From: Alphaproteobacteria bacterium
Lineage (GTDB): Bacteria; Pseudomonadota; Alphaproteobacteria; UBA8366
Assembly (NCBI GenBank): GCA_029861675.1
Contig: JAOTYV010000037.1
Coordinates: forward strand, 1 to 23,926
Length of the DNA: 23,926 bases
Direction of reading: 5' to 3'
The notes beneath the pieces were generated by a model, which saw only the letters and a list, made by a program, of their open reading frames with translations, was not told the origin of the DNA and ran no database searches. The stretch's first letter is position 1; every line of letters begins with the position of its first letter. A program made the translations under genes and the position numbers. Below, one piece after another: positions 1 through 7,655 of this stretch.

Positions 1-10
1 TGGCGCTAGA

Positions 11-110
11 GCAAATCCCGAGCGAACCGAAACGGTTCGCGACGACGTATTTGCATAAAACAAAGAGATAGACCATTTCACGTGAGTCAATTTAAACAGG
101 AAATGGTCTA
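11..110. repeat. Bipartite palindromic intergenic repeat at the 3' end of the iclR-type gene
   Basis: Two inverted repeats lie side by side. The first is nested: GCAAAT (11-16) pairs with ATTTGC (49-54) around GCGAACC (22-28) and GGTTCGC (34-40). The second is a perfect 11-bp repeat, TAGACCATTTC (69-79) with GAAATGGTCTA (100-110), separated by 20 bases. The layout resembles short palindromic repeats scattered between genes in alphaproteobacterial genomes; that match is from memory and was not searched. The last arm contains the stop codon of the IclR-type gene, so on the minus strand the second hairpin could also act as a transcription terminator; the T-rich stretch TCTCTTTGTTTT follows it. 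Confidence 0.6.
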
Positions 111-962
111 AGGCGCCTCCGGCTCCCGGTTTACGGCAACGATCTCCGAAAGTTGGCCCGCCGCGGCGCGCAATTCAGGTACCCAGCTCAGAGCCTGCTC
201 CATCGACATACGGACGATCGGTGCATGGATCGCCAGCGTGGCGATCAGCTTGCCATTCGAGCTTTGTACCGGCACCGCGACCGCGACCATACCCTCGATA
301 AATTCCTCATTGTCGGTACTGATGCCCGCTTCGGCGATTCGCACCAATTCCTGTTCCAATACTTCGGCATCGGTGATGGTATTGACGGTCAGTTTCTCGA
401 GCTTCAACGCTTGCAAAACCTTGTACCGAACAGCCGCATCGAGGCCGCTGAGGTAGAGCTTTCCCGACGCGGTGCAATGCAACGGTACCTGACTTCCGAC
501 AGGAAGCTGCAGACGGAGCGGCCATTGCGTCTCGACCCGATCCAGATACCGCATCCGGTTGAAGTCCGGGACTGTGATATTGGCGGTTTCGCCGACCTTG
601 CCGGAAACCTTTTCGAGAACCGCCCGTATCAGAAACAACTGCTCGCTGGATAACAAGGCGTTCTGCGCCATGGCGCGCAAGCGCGGCCCCACGGTCAATC
701 CCTTGCCGTCGAGAGATTTCTGCAGGAAGCCGAATTCCTCCAACGTGGCGCAAAGCCGATGGATAGTCGGCTTCGGCAAGGCGAGCGCTTCGTTCAATTG
801 CGTCGGCGTCGCCGGAGTGCCCCGCTCGGCAATGGTTTCGAGCAGCGTAAGCGCCCGCAACATCGAGGACCCTTTGCGGCGGCCGGATTTATCGTCATCG
901 CTGTCGTGCCCGTTGTTGTCAAAGGCCAACCCGCCCGTCATATCGGTATTCCTATTGGTCAT
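108..962 (-). CDS. IclR family transcriptional regulator
   Basis: This encodes a 284-residue one-component regulator of the IclR family, which usually controls catabolic genes in response to a small carbon compound. A winged helix-turn-helix spans about residues 34-93 (MLRALTLLETIAERG, then TPTQLNEAL and PKPTIHRLCATLEEFGFL). The effector-binding domain follows at about 100-275. The first 33 residues are polar and disordered-looking, so the protein is slightly longer than usual and a later start at Met8 or Met34 is possible. The ATG at 960-962 is the longest choice. It is the last gene of a same-strand run (GMC oxidoreductase, TRAP transporter, hydroxy-acid dehydrogenase), which makes that run its likely target. 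The stop codon lies inside a palindromic repeat. The family is certain; the ligand is unknown. Confidence 0.93.
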   Translation of the reverse strand: MTNRNTDMTGGLAFDNNGHDSDDDKSGRRKGSSMLRALTLLETIAERGTPATPTQLNEALALPKPTIHRLCATLEEFGFLQKSLDGKGLTVGPRLRAMAQNALLSSEQLFLIRAVLEKVSGKVGETANITVPDFNRMRYLDRVETQWPLRLQLPVGSQVPLHCTASGKLYLSGLDAAVRYKVLQALKLEKLTVNTITDAEVLEQELVRIAEAGISTDNEEFIEGMVAVAVPVQSSNGKLIATLAIHAPIVRMSMEQALSWVPELRAAAGQLSEIVAVNREPEAP

Positions 963-1080
963 CGCCTGTTGCCGAATACGTCATTGATAGCGCCCCGCCA
1001 AGGTAGGGACAATCGCCCACCCGGGTAGCCGGCGCCGATGTGATTGTGGGGCGAACTACAAACACCGCCGAAAATTCACC

Positions 1081-2004
1081 TTACTCACCGTTCGGATTGA
1101 AAAGGTAATCCCAAGCATCGCCGCCGATCAGTTTCGATATCCCGGAGTAATCGGTTTGCGCATCGCCGTTGGAGCAGAATAACGAAAATATTGCCAATGC
1201 ATGGGCACCCAGAGGCGTACAGGCGTCGACCGACTGTGCCGCATCCTGTGCAAGGCGCAGGTCCTTTTGCATCATCGCCGCCGTAAAGCCCGGCTTATAT
1301 CCGTTGTTCGCCGGCACACCGTCAATCACATCGGGCAACGGACAATAATTGCTGAGCGGCCAACTTTGGCCCGAGGATTTGGAAATGATCTCATGGGTGC
1401 GTTTGACATCCATTCCAAGCCGCTTCGCCATCATAAGCGACTCAGCGGCCGCTATCATGGCGATGCCGAGCGCCATATTGTTGCAGATCTTGACGCCAAT
1501 GCCGCTTCCCTGGGCGCCGGCATAGAGCAGATTCTGTCCCATTACCGACAACACCGGCTGCGCACGCTCGAATGCCGCTTCGGTGCCGCCGATCAGAAAA
1601 TTGAGTTTCCCCACACGGGCCGCCATGACGCCGCCGGTGACCGGGGCGTCGATCATTTCCAGACCGGCTTCGGCCGCGGCATCGCCGACCGCGCGCGACG
1701 TCTCCACGTCGATTGTCGATGAATCGATCAACAGCGTACCCGGCACCGCCGCTTCGATCAGACCGCCGGATCCGAAGTAAACCGCCCTCACATGCTTACC
1801 GGCCGGCAACATAGTGATTACGATTGATGCGCCATCGGCGGCATCCGCAATCGACGTTGCGATGGTGGCGCCCATTTTCCGTGCGCGATCGAGCGAGACC
1901 GACGACACGTCGAAGGCGCGTATCTGAAAACCCGCTTGCAAAAGCTGCTCGGCCATCGGCATTCCCATATTGCCGAGGCCGATGAAACCAACCACATCCG
2001 CCAT
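1081..2004 (-). CDS. mmsB: 3-hydroxyisobutyrate dehydrogenase family NAD(P)-dependent oxidoreductase
   Basis: This is a 307-residue beta-hydroxyacid dehydrogenase. From this start the Rossmann motif FIGLGNMGMPMA lies near residues 7-18, the substrate-binding segment DAPVTGG at about 119-125, and the catalytic lysine in GVKICNNM is about K172. The C-terminal half (SSGQSWPLSNYCPLP, then YKPGFTAAMMQKDLRLA) matches the 3-hydroxyisobutyrate dehydrogenase (MmsB) subgroup best, which oxidises 3-hydroxyisobutyrate to methylmalonate semialdehyde in valine breakdown. No mmsA or other valine genes are adjacent, so a different hydroxy acid linked to the neighbouring TRAP transporter is possible. The ATG at 2002-2004 has AGGAG seven bases upstream. 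A GTG two codons earlier (2008-2010) is less well placed. Confidence 0.88.
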   Translation of the reverse strand: MADVVGFIGLGNMGMPMAEQLLQAGFQIRAFDVSSVSLDRARKMGATIATSIADAADGASIVITMLPAGKHVRAVYFGSGGLIEAAVPGTLLIDSSTIDVETSRAVGDAAAEAGLEMIDAPVTGGVMAARVGKLNFLIGGTEAAFERAQPVLSVMGQNLLYAGAQGSGIGVKICNNMALGIAMIAAAESLMMAKRLGMDVKRTHEIISKSSGQSWPLSNYCPLPDVIDGVPANNGYKPGFTAAMMQKDLRLAQDAAQSVDACTPLGAHALAIFSLFCSNGDAQTDYSGISKLIGGDAWDYLFNPNGE

Positions 2005-2123
2005 AGTCACTCTCCTGACAAAATCAAACGACCTTCAAACCGTAACCGGCCAGCCGCATCGGCAAGCATTTCGGCAATCGGGAAGCACACCCTGCGCCGG
2101 TCACGTCCGCTCCGCGAGACCGC

Positions 2124-3443
2124 CTAATTCCCGTAGATGTATTTCGGCAACCAAAGCGCCAACTGCGGGAACGAAATGATCAAGGCCAATCCGATCAGCT
2201 GGATGACCATGAACTGCATCATGCCGAGATAGATGTCCTTCAAATCCCACTCTGGGATGACTCCTTTCAAGAAGTAGGCGGACAACGCGACAGGTGGCGA
2301 TAACCAGGCGGTTTGGAGGTTGACCGCAACGATGATGCCGAACCAGGTGAGGTCGAAACCGAGTTTGATAATGACCGGCAACAGGATCGGCACGACGATG
2401 AGGACGATCGGTACCCACTCCAGCGGCCAGCCCAAGACGAAAATTAGTGCCATGATCATGAGCAGAATGACCATCGGCGGCAAATCCAGCGCCAGCATGT
2501 ATTCCGACATCATTTGTGGCGTCCCGAGACGCGAGAAGACGGCGCCAAAGAAATTCGAGGCGGCCACGAGTATGAGAATCAAAGCGGAGATCTCGAGTGT
2601 CTTGACGAGCGCTTCCTGCATCTTCTTCCAGGTCATCCGCCGATAGGCCAGCGTCAGCGCCAACGCGCCGACGGCACCGCAACCCGCGCCCTCGGTCGGC
2701 GTCGCAAGGCCGAACAGGATGCTGCCGAGCGCGGAGAACACCAGCGCGGCCGGCGGTACCAGGCCGAGGAAGAATTCGATGAATACTTCCCGCATGCTTC
2801 CCGCCCGCATTTCTACGGGCAGCGCCGGACCGAGCTCCGGGTTCATCCAGCAGCGTACCAAGGCGTAGGCGGCATAGAGGAATGCCATCAGAATGCCCGG
2901 GATGATGGCGGCGGCGAACAGATCCGTAACCGGCACTTCGAGGATCGGCCCCATCACCACCAGCATGATCGACGGCGGGATTAGGATTCCGAGTGTGCCG
3001 CCTGCGGTAATGGTTCCCGCGGAAAGCCGGACATCGTATTTCGAGACCTTCATCGACTTCGCCGCCATGATGCCGAGGATCGTGACGGAAGCACCGACAA
3101 TGCCGGTCGCGGCGGCAAAGATGGTCGAGACGAACAACACCGCCAGATAGAGCGAGCCGCGAACCCGCGAGAGCATCAATTGGACGGCGCTAAATAATCG
3201 CTCCATCAAGCCCGCTTGTTCCATGAGGATTCCCATGAAGATGAACAGCGGCACCGCGGCCAACGTCTGCTCCAGCATCACCGAGGAAAACTGAAGGGTC
3301 ATGAGGAAGAAGACGAGCTTTCCGAACCCGATATAGCCGAACACCAACCCGAGAAAAATCAGCGTAAAGGCGATCGGGAAGCCGACAAAAATGCCGAGGA
3401 ACATGAAACCAAGAAGGATGACGCCGAGGATCTCGTTACTCAT
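2124..3443 (-). CDS. TRAP transporter large permease subunit (DctM family)
   Basis: This is a 439-residue, very hydrophobic protein with about 12 membrane segments. It is the channel-forming subunit of a tripartite TRAP transporter, which uses the sodium gradient to take up organic acids or related solutes delivered by a periplasmic binding protein. The start MSNEILGVILLGFMFLGIFV and the conserved GLATPTEGAG segment are typical of DctM. The ATG at 3441-3443 overlaps the stop of the small permease gene by four bases (ATGA), which indicates translational coupling. The frame stays open upstream to 3602, but that part reads as polar, arginine-rich sequence inside the small permease gene and is not real. 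A 119-base gap separates it from the downstream dehydrogenase gene. Confidence 0.95.
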   Translation of the reverse strand: MSNEILGVILLGFMFLGIFVGFPIAFTLIFLGLVFGYIGFGKLVFFLMTLQFSSVMLEQTLAAVPLFIFMGILMEQAGLMERLFSAVQLMLSRVRGSLYLAVLFVSTIFAAATGIVGASVTILGIMAAKSMKVSKYDVRLSAGTITAGGTLGILIPPSIMLVVMGPILEVPVTDLFAAAIIPGILMAFLYAAYALVRCWMNPELGPALPVEMRAGSMREVFIEFFLGLVPPAALVFSALGSILFGLATPTEGAGCGAVGALALTLAYRRMTWKKMQEALVKTLEISALILILVAASNFFGAVFSRLGTPQMMSEYMLALDLPPMVILLMIMALIFVLGWPLEWVPIVLIVVPILLPVIIKLGFDLTWFGIIVAVNLQTAWLSPPVALSAYFLKGVIPEWDLKDIYLGMMQFMVIQLIGLALIISFPQLALWLPKYIYGN

Positions 3444-4057
3444 TTGATCGGCCACCGGTTCTTGGAGATCGCGTAGCAGCTCTTGAGCAGTTCCGAGATG
3501 CCTTGAATTATGAGGAAGAGGATGCCGACCGGCAGCGACGTGTTGATCGGCCCGAGATGAGGCATCCAGGATGTCTGCATGGCGAGTTCGCCGCGCCGCC
3601 AAGTGTCAAAGGCGAATTCGGAGGCAACCCAGAAGAAGAAGATCATCGCCGGGAAATAGAACACCACATACAGGAATGCATCGACCATGCCTTGGGTCCG
3701 CGGCGACCAATTGCGATAGATGAAGTCCGCCCGGATATGCACACCGCGCATCAAGGCGTAGCCCGCGCCCAGCATGAACATGGCGCCGTACAGCATGCGG
3801 CTGACGTCAAACGCCCAAACCGTTGGCGCGATGAAGAGATAGCGGGCCGTAACCTCGTAGACCATCGCGCCGAACAGCGGCACGGTCAGCCAGCAAACGG
3901 TCTGACCTATCCAGTAGCTGAATGTATCGACATTGGTGATGACAATCGCCATCCAGGGCGGCATGTCGTCCGGTAGGTTACCCGGATCGCCGGAACGTCT
4001 CTCGGCAATGAGCTCGTCGGCAATCTCCAGATCTTCCGGTTCGCCGGTGTCGGACAT
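3440..4057 (-). CDS. TRAP transporter small permease subunit (DctQ family)
   Basis: This 205-residue protein has about four membrane segments (for example TVCWLTVPLFGAMVYEVTAR and VFYFPAMIFFFWVASEFAF). It follows the DctQ pattern, with WRRGELAMQTSWMPHLGP near the third segment, and pairs with the DctM protein encoded next. The N-terminal stretch of about 35 residues is acidic and cytoplasmic-looking, longer than in minimal DctQ proteins. The composition suggests the FcbT2-like branch described for mannitol and chloroaromatic compounds, but this is a family resemblance and not evidence of substrate. A G-rich ribosome-binding site (GGGGG) precedes the ATG at 4055-4057. The gene overlaps the large permease gene by four bases and lies 172 bases after the binding-protein gene. 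Confidence 0.93.
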   Translation of the reverse strand: MSDTGEPEDLEIADELIAERRSGDPGNLPDDMPPWMAIVITNVDTFSYWIGQTVCWLTVPLFGAMVYEVTARYLFIAPTVWAFDVSRMLYGAMFMLGAGYALMRGVHIRADFIYRNWSPRTQGMVDAFLYVVFYFPAMIFFFWVASEFAFDTWRRGELAMQTSWMPHLGPINTSLPVGILFLIIQGISELLKSCYAISKNRWPIK

Positions 4058-4153
4058 TCTGAATATCCCCCGGGGTCAAACTGAGCCGCATCCGTCGTGA
4101 AGCGCCTTTTCCCCCCGATAGGCGCCTGGCCGCAGCTCACCAGATATCCGCCG

Positions 4154-4186
4154 CCGGAAGGAGCCCGCGGTTCAGGTTCCTTCCGG
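4154..4186 (-). promoter_or_regulatory. Intercistronic stem-loop between TRAP binding-protein and permease genes
   Basis: CCGGAAGGA (4154-4162) pairs perfectly with TCCTTCCGG (4178-4186) across a 15-base loop, in the 172-base gap between the binding-protein stop (4230) and the small-permease start (4057). No run of T follows on the minus strand, so it is not an obvious intrinsic terminator. By analogy with other binding-protein transporter operons it may stabilise the upstream mRNA or reduce read-through, giving more binding protein than permease. That role is inferred. Confidence 0.55.
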
Positions 4187-4229
4187 ACAACGAACGAGTC
4201 AAATCAAACGGCTATTTGCGGCCGCCCGT

Positions 4230-5351
4230 CTATTTCTTCTTCAGTGAATTGGCGTATGCCATGCCGAGTTTTGCATTCGACGTCTGCGAACCGGCCCAGA
4301 ACGGAACCGCGACCTTCGCGAAGGCTTTCTGCGAGTCCCAGACCTTCTTGAAGAACGCATTCTTCTTCGAGTTCTTCTCGAGCGTGGCCTTTGCCGCCGC
4401 CATGTACTCGACGAAATAATCGGCCGGCGTGTCGTGCAGGATCACGCCGTGCTTTTCGGTGAGTTCCTTGAGCGCCTTACCGTTCTCATAGATGCGATAG
4501 CTGATCGAGCGCATCAGGGATGCGTCCGCGGCAACATTCATCGCCCGCTGCTGGTGCGGCGTCATGCTCTTCCAGACATCGCCGTTGATGTACAGATCGG
4601 CATTCACGACCACCTGATGCAGACCCTGAAGATAGTAATGCTTCATGACCTTGTGGAAGCCCATGACCATGTCCGGCTTCGGACAGCACCACTCGGCGGC
4701 ATCGATTACGCCTTTTTCCAGCGCCGGCAGGATTTCACCGCCGATCATGGCGACGGACGCGACGCCGATGTCCTTATAGGTTTGACCGGGAATGCCCGGC
4801 GGCGTGCGGAAACGGTACTTGCGCATATCCGCCATGCTGTTGATCGGCTCCTTGAACCATCCGAGCGCTTCCGGGCCGACCGGCTGCAGCATCAGTCCCT
4901 TCACGTTCATGCCCATCTCTTTCCAGAGCTGGTCGTAAAGCTTGCGGCCGCCGCCATACATGAACCACGACACCCAGGCGATGTTATCGATGCCGACGCC
5001 CGCGCCCGCCACCGGCGAACCGAACAGCATTGCCGCCGGGTGATAGCCGGACCAGTAATGGGTCCAGGCGAATCCACCTTCGATCAGTCCTTTGTCGACG
5101 GCTTCAAGCGTCTGCTTCGCGCCGACGACGGCGCCTTGAGTCAGGACTTCGATCGTGACCGTGCCATTGGTAAGTGCCGAGACGTTGTCGCCGAAATCCT
5201 TGAGCATGACGATTTCATCGGCTTTCGTCGGAATCACCGATTGGATTCTAATCTTGATATTTTTGGCGTATGACGGTGTCGCGGTTGCGACAATCGCCAA
5301 CGACAGAATCGCAGCCGCAACGCCGGCCATAATCGTTTTCAATTTGAGCAT
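4230..5351 (-). CDS. TRAP transporter substrate-binding protein (DctP family)
   Basis: This 373-residue periplasmic protein captures the solute and hands it to the DctQ-DctM permease. The N-terminus is a classical signal peptide (MLKLKTIMAG, a hydrophobic core, then ATATPSYA, with likely cleavage near residue 29). The DctP signature includes the ligand-contacting arginine in KYRFRTPPGIPGQ (about R182) and ALEKGVIDAAEW (about 210-221). AEW followed by two cysteines and KPD resembles the TakP/FcbT1 branch, whose known members bind 2-oxo acids or chloroaromatic acids. It is the first transporter gene of the run, preceded by a 271-base gap likely to hold the promoter and followed by a stem-loop before the permease genes. 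The ligand is unknown. Confidence 0.94.
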   Translation of the reverse strand: MLKLKTIMAGVAAAILSLAIVATATPSYAKNIKIRIQSVIPTKADEIVMLKDFGDNVSALTNGTVTIEVLTQGAVVGAKQTLEAVDKGLIEGGFAWTHYWSGYHPAAMLFGSPVAGAGVGIDNIAWVSWFMYGGGRKLYDQLWKEMGMNVKGLMLQPVGPEALGWFKEPINSMADMRKYRFRTPPGIPGQTYKDIGVASVAMIGGEILPALEKGVIDAAEWCCPKPDMVMGFHKVMKHYYLQGLHQVVVNADLYINGDVWKSMTPHQQRAMNVAADASLMRSISYRIYENGKALKELTEKHGVILHDTPADYFVEYMAAAKATLEKNSKKNAFFKKVWDSQKAFAKVAVPFWAGSQTSNAKLGMAYANSLKKK

Positions 5352-5501
5352 GGAACATGCCTCCCTGGGTTATTGTTCGACGCGCACTTTCTTTTTGCAC
5401 ACAGCGGACCGTGACCTCGCGCCAGCTCTTCATTAACACCGCTCGATCACCCGGATCTTCCAGAGCACCCGCAAGGATCGACTGAAGACTCGATGCTAAA
5501 A

Positions 5502-5518
5502 TGAAACTTTAAGTCTCA
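5502..5518. promoter_or_regulatory. Imperfect palindrome upstream of the TRAP operon, candidate operator
   Basis: The 17-base sequence TGAAACTTTAAGTCTCA has arms TGAAAC and GTCTCA that match as inverted repeats at five of six positions. It sits about 150 bases upstream of the TRAP binding-protein start, in the longest gap of the same-strand run. A TTGTCA resembling a -35 box is adjacent on the minus strand (complement of TGACAA at about 5522-5527), with no convincing -10. Its size fits a dimeric regulator such as the nearby IclR protein. This is a weak prediction. Confidence 0.3.
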
Positions 5519-5622
5519 TGCTGACAATTAAGCAAGGACAGCGCAAGCGGGAACGTCGACCGCTGGATGAATAATCCAACCGCTGGCAAGTGGCCTTCGT
5601 CAAAATGTGATACCGCGTGCGT

Positions 5623-7233
5623 CTAGTGCGCATCCTGCAGGATCATGTCCGATGCCTTCTCACCGATCATGATTGCCGGCGCATTCGTGTTGCCCGACAC
5701 CAGTGTCGGCATGATCGACGCATCGACGACGCGCAACCGTTCGATTCCATGCACCCGCAACCGCGCGTCCACGACCGCCATCGGATCGGTGCCCATCTTA
5801 CACGTACCCACCGGATGATAGATGGTGACGCCGTTGTCGCGCGCATAGGTCAGCAAGTCGTCGTCGGTTTGCAGGGACGGTCCCGGCCGCATCTCATCGG
5901 CAATGTAGCCGGACAACGCCTTGGTCTCGGCGATTTGACGCGACATCCGCATCCCGCCGATCAAGGTTTCCTGATCGGTCGCCGTCGCCAGGTAATTTGG
6001 ATGAATCGCCGGATACGCTGCCGGGTCGCTCGATTTCGGGACAATCCGGCCACGGCTTTCCGGGCGGAGCTGACAGACCGATACGGTGAACGCCGAAAAT
6101 TTATGAAGCCCGTCGCCCGGCTTGTCCGCGCTCAACGGTTGGATATGGAACTGTATATCCGGTGTGGCCAGTTCGGGACGCGTTTTAGCAAAGACGCAAA
6201 TCTGGCTCGCCCCCATGCTCAATGGGCCGGTCCGGCGCACCAGATACTCGACCCCCATCATCATCTTTCGTAATGGATTGCGCACCTGATCGTTAAGCGT
6301 GAGCGGCAGCCTCGTTCGATAGATCAGCCGGACCTGGAGATGGTCCTGCAGATTCCTGCCGACGCCGGGAAGCTCGTGCCGCACTGGAATATCGGCGCCG
6401 CGCAAATCCGCGCCCGCACCGACACCGGACACTTGCAATATCTGCGGCGAGCCGATCGCGCCCGCCGACAGGATTACTTCGCCCGAAGCATGCGCTTCCT
6501 GCGGGACACCATCGACGGTATACGCAAGACCGGTGGCCCGATTGCCGTCAAACAGCAGCCGTTGCGCGAGCGCATGGGTAACCACTTTCAGATTCTTCCG
6601 CTTGCGCCGCACCGGATGGAGATATGCCACCGCCGCGCTGCACCGCCGGCCATTGCGCGCCGTAAGCTGCACATAGCCGGCGCCTTCCTGGTCGGCCCCA
6701 TTGAAGTCGTCGGTCTCGGGAACGCCGATCTCCACCGCCCCTTTTATAAAGGCGTCGCAAATTTCGCGGCGAATGCGAATATCCTCGACCGACAACGGCC
6801 CCCCCGTTGCGTGGAATGCGTCCCCGCCGCGCCGCTGGTCCTCCGACCGAAGGAAATAGGGCAGCACGTCCTCGAACGACCATCCTGTATTGCCGAGTTG
6901 CCGCCAGTGATCGTAATCCTCGGCCTGACCGCGGATATAAAGTAGTCCGTTAATCGAACTCGAGCCGCCCAGCACCCGGCCGCGTGGCCACTGGATACTG
7001 CGATCGTTCAATCCTGGATCCGATTCCGTCTCGTAGCACCAATCGGTCTTCGGATTGTGCATGGACTTGAAATAACCGACCGGAATGTGAATCCAGGGAT
7101 TGATGTCGCGGCCGCCGGCTTCCAGCAACAGAACCCGGTTCTTGGGATCCGCCGAGAGCCGGTTGGCGAGCACACATCCCGCCGATCCCGCGCCGACGAT
7201 GATGTAGGTAAAGGAATTGTTTCGCCCCGGCAC
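5623..7233 (-). CDS. GMC family FAD-dependent oxidoreductase (choline/alcohol dehydrogenase-like)
   Basis: This 536-residue flavoenzyme is predicted to oxidise an alcohol to an aldehyde. The FAD-binding motif VGAGSAGCVLANRL lies near the N-terminus, ending in the LLLEAGG strand. The first GMC signature (GRVLGGSSSINGLLYIRG) is at about 84-101, and the second contains GAIGSPQILQVSGVG. The catalytic His is in YHPVGTCKMG (about H473) and the paired Asn in GNTNAPAIM (about N517), the same 44-residue spacing as in choline oxidase. There is no signal peptide, so it is probably cytoplasmic. The start is GTG at 7231-7233, with a purine-rich GGGAAGG upstream. It lies 271 bases upstream of the TRAP operon on the same strand, consistent with acting on the imported compound. 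The electron acceptor and substrate are unknown. Confidence 0.93.
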   Translation of the reverse strand: MPGRNNSFTYIIVGAGSAGCVLANRLSADPKNRVLLLEAGGRDINPWIHIPVGYFKSMHNPKTDWCYETESDPGLNDRSIQWPRGRVLGGSSSINGLLYIRGQAEDYDHWRQLGNTGWSFEDVLPYFLRSEDQRRGGDAFHATGGPLSVEDIRIRREICDAFIKGAVEIGVPETDDFNGADQEGAGYVQLTARNGRRCSAAVAYLHPVRRKRKNLKVVTHALAQRLLFDGNRATGLAYTVDGVPQEAHASGEVILSAGAIGSPQILQVSGVGAGADLRGADIPVRHELPGVGRNLQDHLQVRLIYRTRLPLTLNDQVRNPLRKMMMGVEYLVRRTGPLSMGASQICVFAKTRPELATPDIQFHIQPLSADKPGDGLHKFSAFTVSVCQLRPESRGRIVPKSSDPAAYPAIHPNYLATATDQETLIGGMRMSRQIAETKALSGYIADEMRPGPSLQTDDDLLTYARDNGVTIYHPVGTCKMGTDPMAVVDARLRVHGIERLRVVDASIMPTLVSGNTNAPAIMIGEKASDMILQDAH

Positions 7234-7368
7234 CGCGCCCGCCTTCCCAATTCACGCTTGTATTGAGACCGCTCTTCTCAATTTTGCGCGAATTTGCGGG
7301 AGACTATCAAGTTAGGAGGATGCCGCAACAGGAGATTGGATGCGCAACGCGCCGAGCCCGGTCGCGGA

Positions 7369-7587
7369 CTACTCGCCGACGATCGCTTTCACCTCGGCGT
7401 CACTGGGGAACGCGCCTACAGCCTTTTTCGAGAAAACGAGGGCGCCATCGACGGTAATATCGAAGATTCCGCCACCGCCCCGCACCAGCTCGATGTCCGC
7501 CTCGGTGCTCTCCAGGATCAGATCCCGCGCACGGCGGGCTCTTGGCTCGTAGTTTCAAACGCCGCAGTATTCAATTCGTATTTTCAT
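7369..7587 (-). CDS. Rdx/SelW-family selenoprotein with in-frame UGA (selenocysteine)
   Basis: The frame starts at the ATG at 7585-7587 and reads 72 residues to a TAG at 7369-7371 if one UGA (7555-7557, codon 11) is read as selenocysteine. The N-terminus MKIRIEYCGVU carries the CxxU redox motif on the first beta strand, followed by NYEPRARRARDLI. The later ELVRGGGGIFDITVDG and LVFSKKAVGAFPS match the second half of Rdx (SelT/SelW/SelH) thioredoxin-like proteins, and the full length fits that family. An in-frame stop ten codons upstream leaves this ATG as the only plausible start. A hairpin fitting the bacterial SECIS rules follows the UGA. The family is thought to act in thiol redox reactions; the partner is unknown. 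It lies 135 bases upstream of the GMC oxidoreductase gene on the same strand and divergent from the HbpS-like gene. Confidence 0.87.
7520..7542 (-). promoter_or_regulatory. Candidate bacterial SECIS element after the selenocysteine UGA
   Basis: On the minus strand CCCGC (7538-7534) pairs with GCGGG (7528-7524) around the loop CGTGC. After one G-A mismatch the stem extends through AGA (7542-7540) with TCT (7522-7520). The loop begins 21 bases after the UGA and has G as its second base. This meets the published bacterial SECIS rules as I recall them: an apical loop 16-37 bases after the UGA, with G in the first two loop positions. It would be bound by SelB to direct selenocysteine insertion. 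Confidence 0.7.
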
Positions 7588-7655
7588 GATCTTGCTTACC
7601 TGGGTCGCCTTCCTTCAAGATCAAGGACGCCGCCACGAAATTCAGGATGCGCACC

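Noticed and set aside
3444..3602. Extension of the TRAP large permease upstream to 3602
   Set aside because: The extra 53 residues are polar and arginine-rich and overlap the small permease gene. The ATG at 3441-3443 in the ATGA overlap gives the normal DctM start.
7555..7557. The UGA at codon 11 of the Rdx-type frame as a plain nonsense mutation or sequencing error
   Set aside because: The UGA is exactly at the second redox position of the CxxC/CxxU motif, the frame downstream is fully conserved in style, and a SECIS-like hairpin follows at the right distance. A random stop would not be expected to meet all three.
7340..7655. Plus-strand open frames across the selenoprotein locus, including one starting at 7586
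   Set aside because: They read as arginine- and proline-rich sequence with no family features, and they lie antisense to the Rdx gene or out of frame with the GlcG/HbpS gene.
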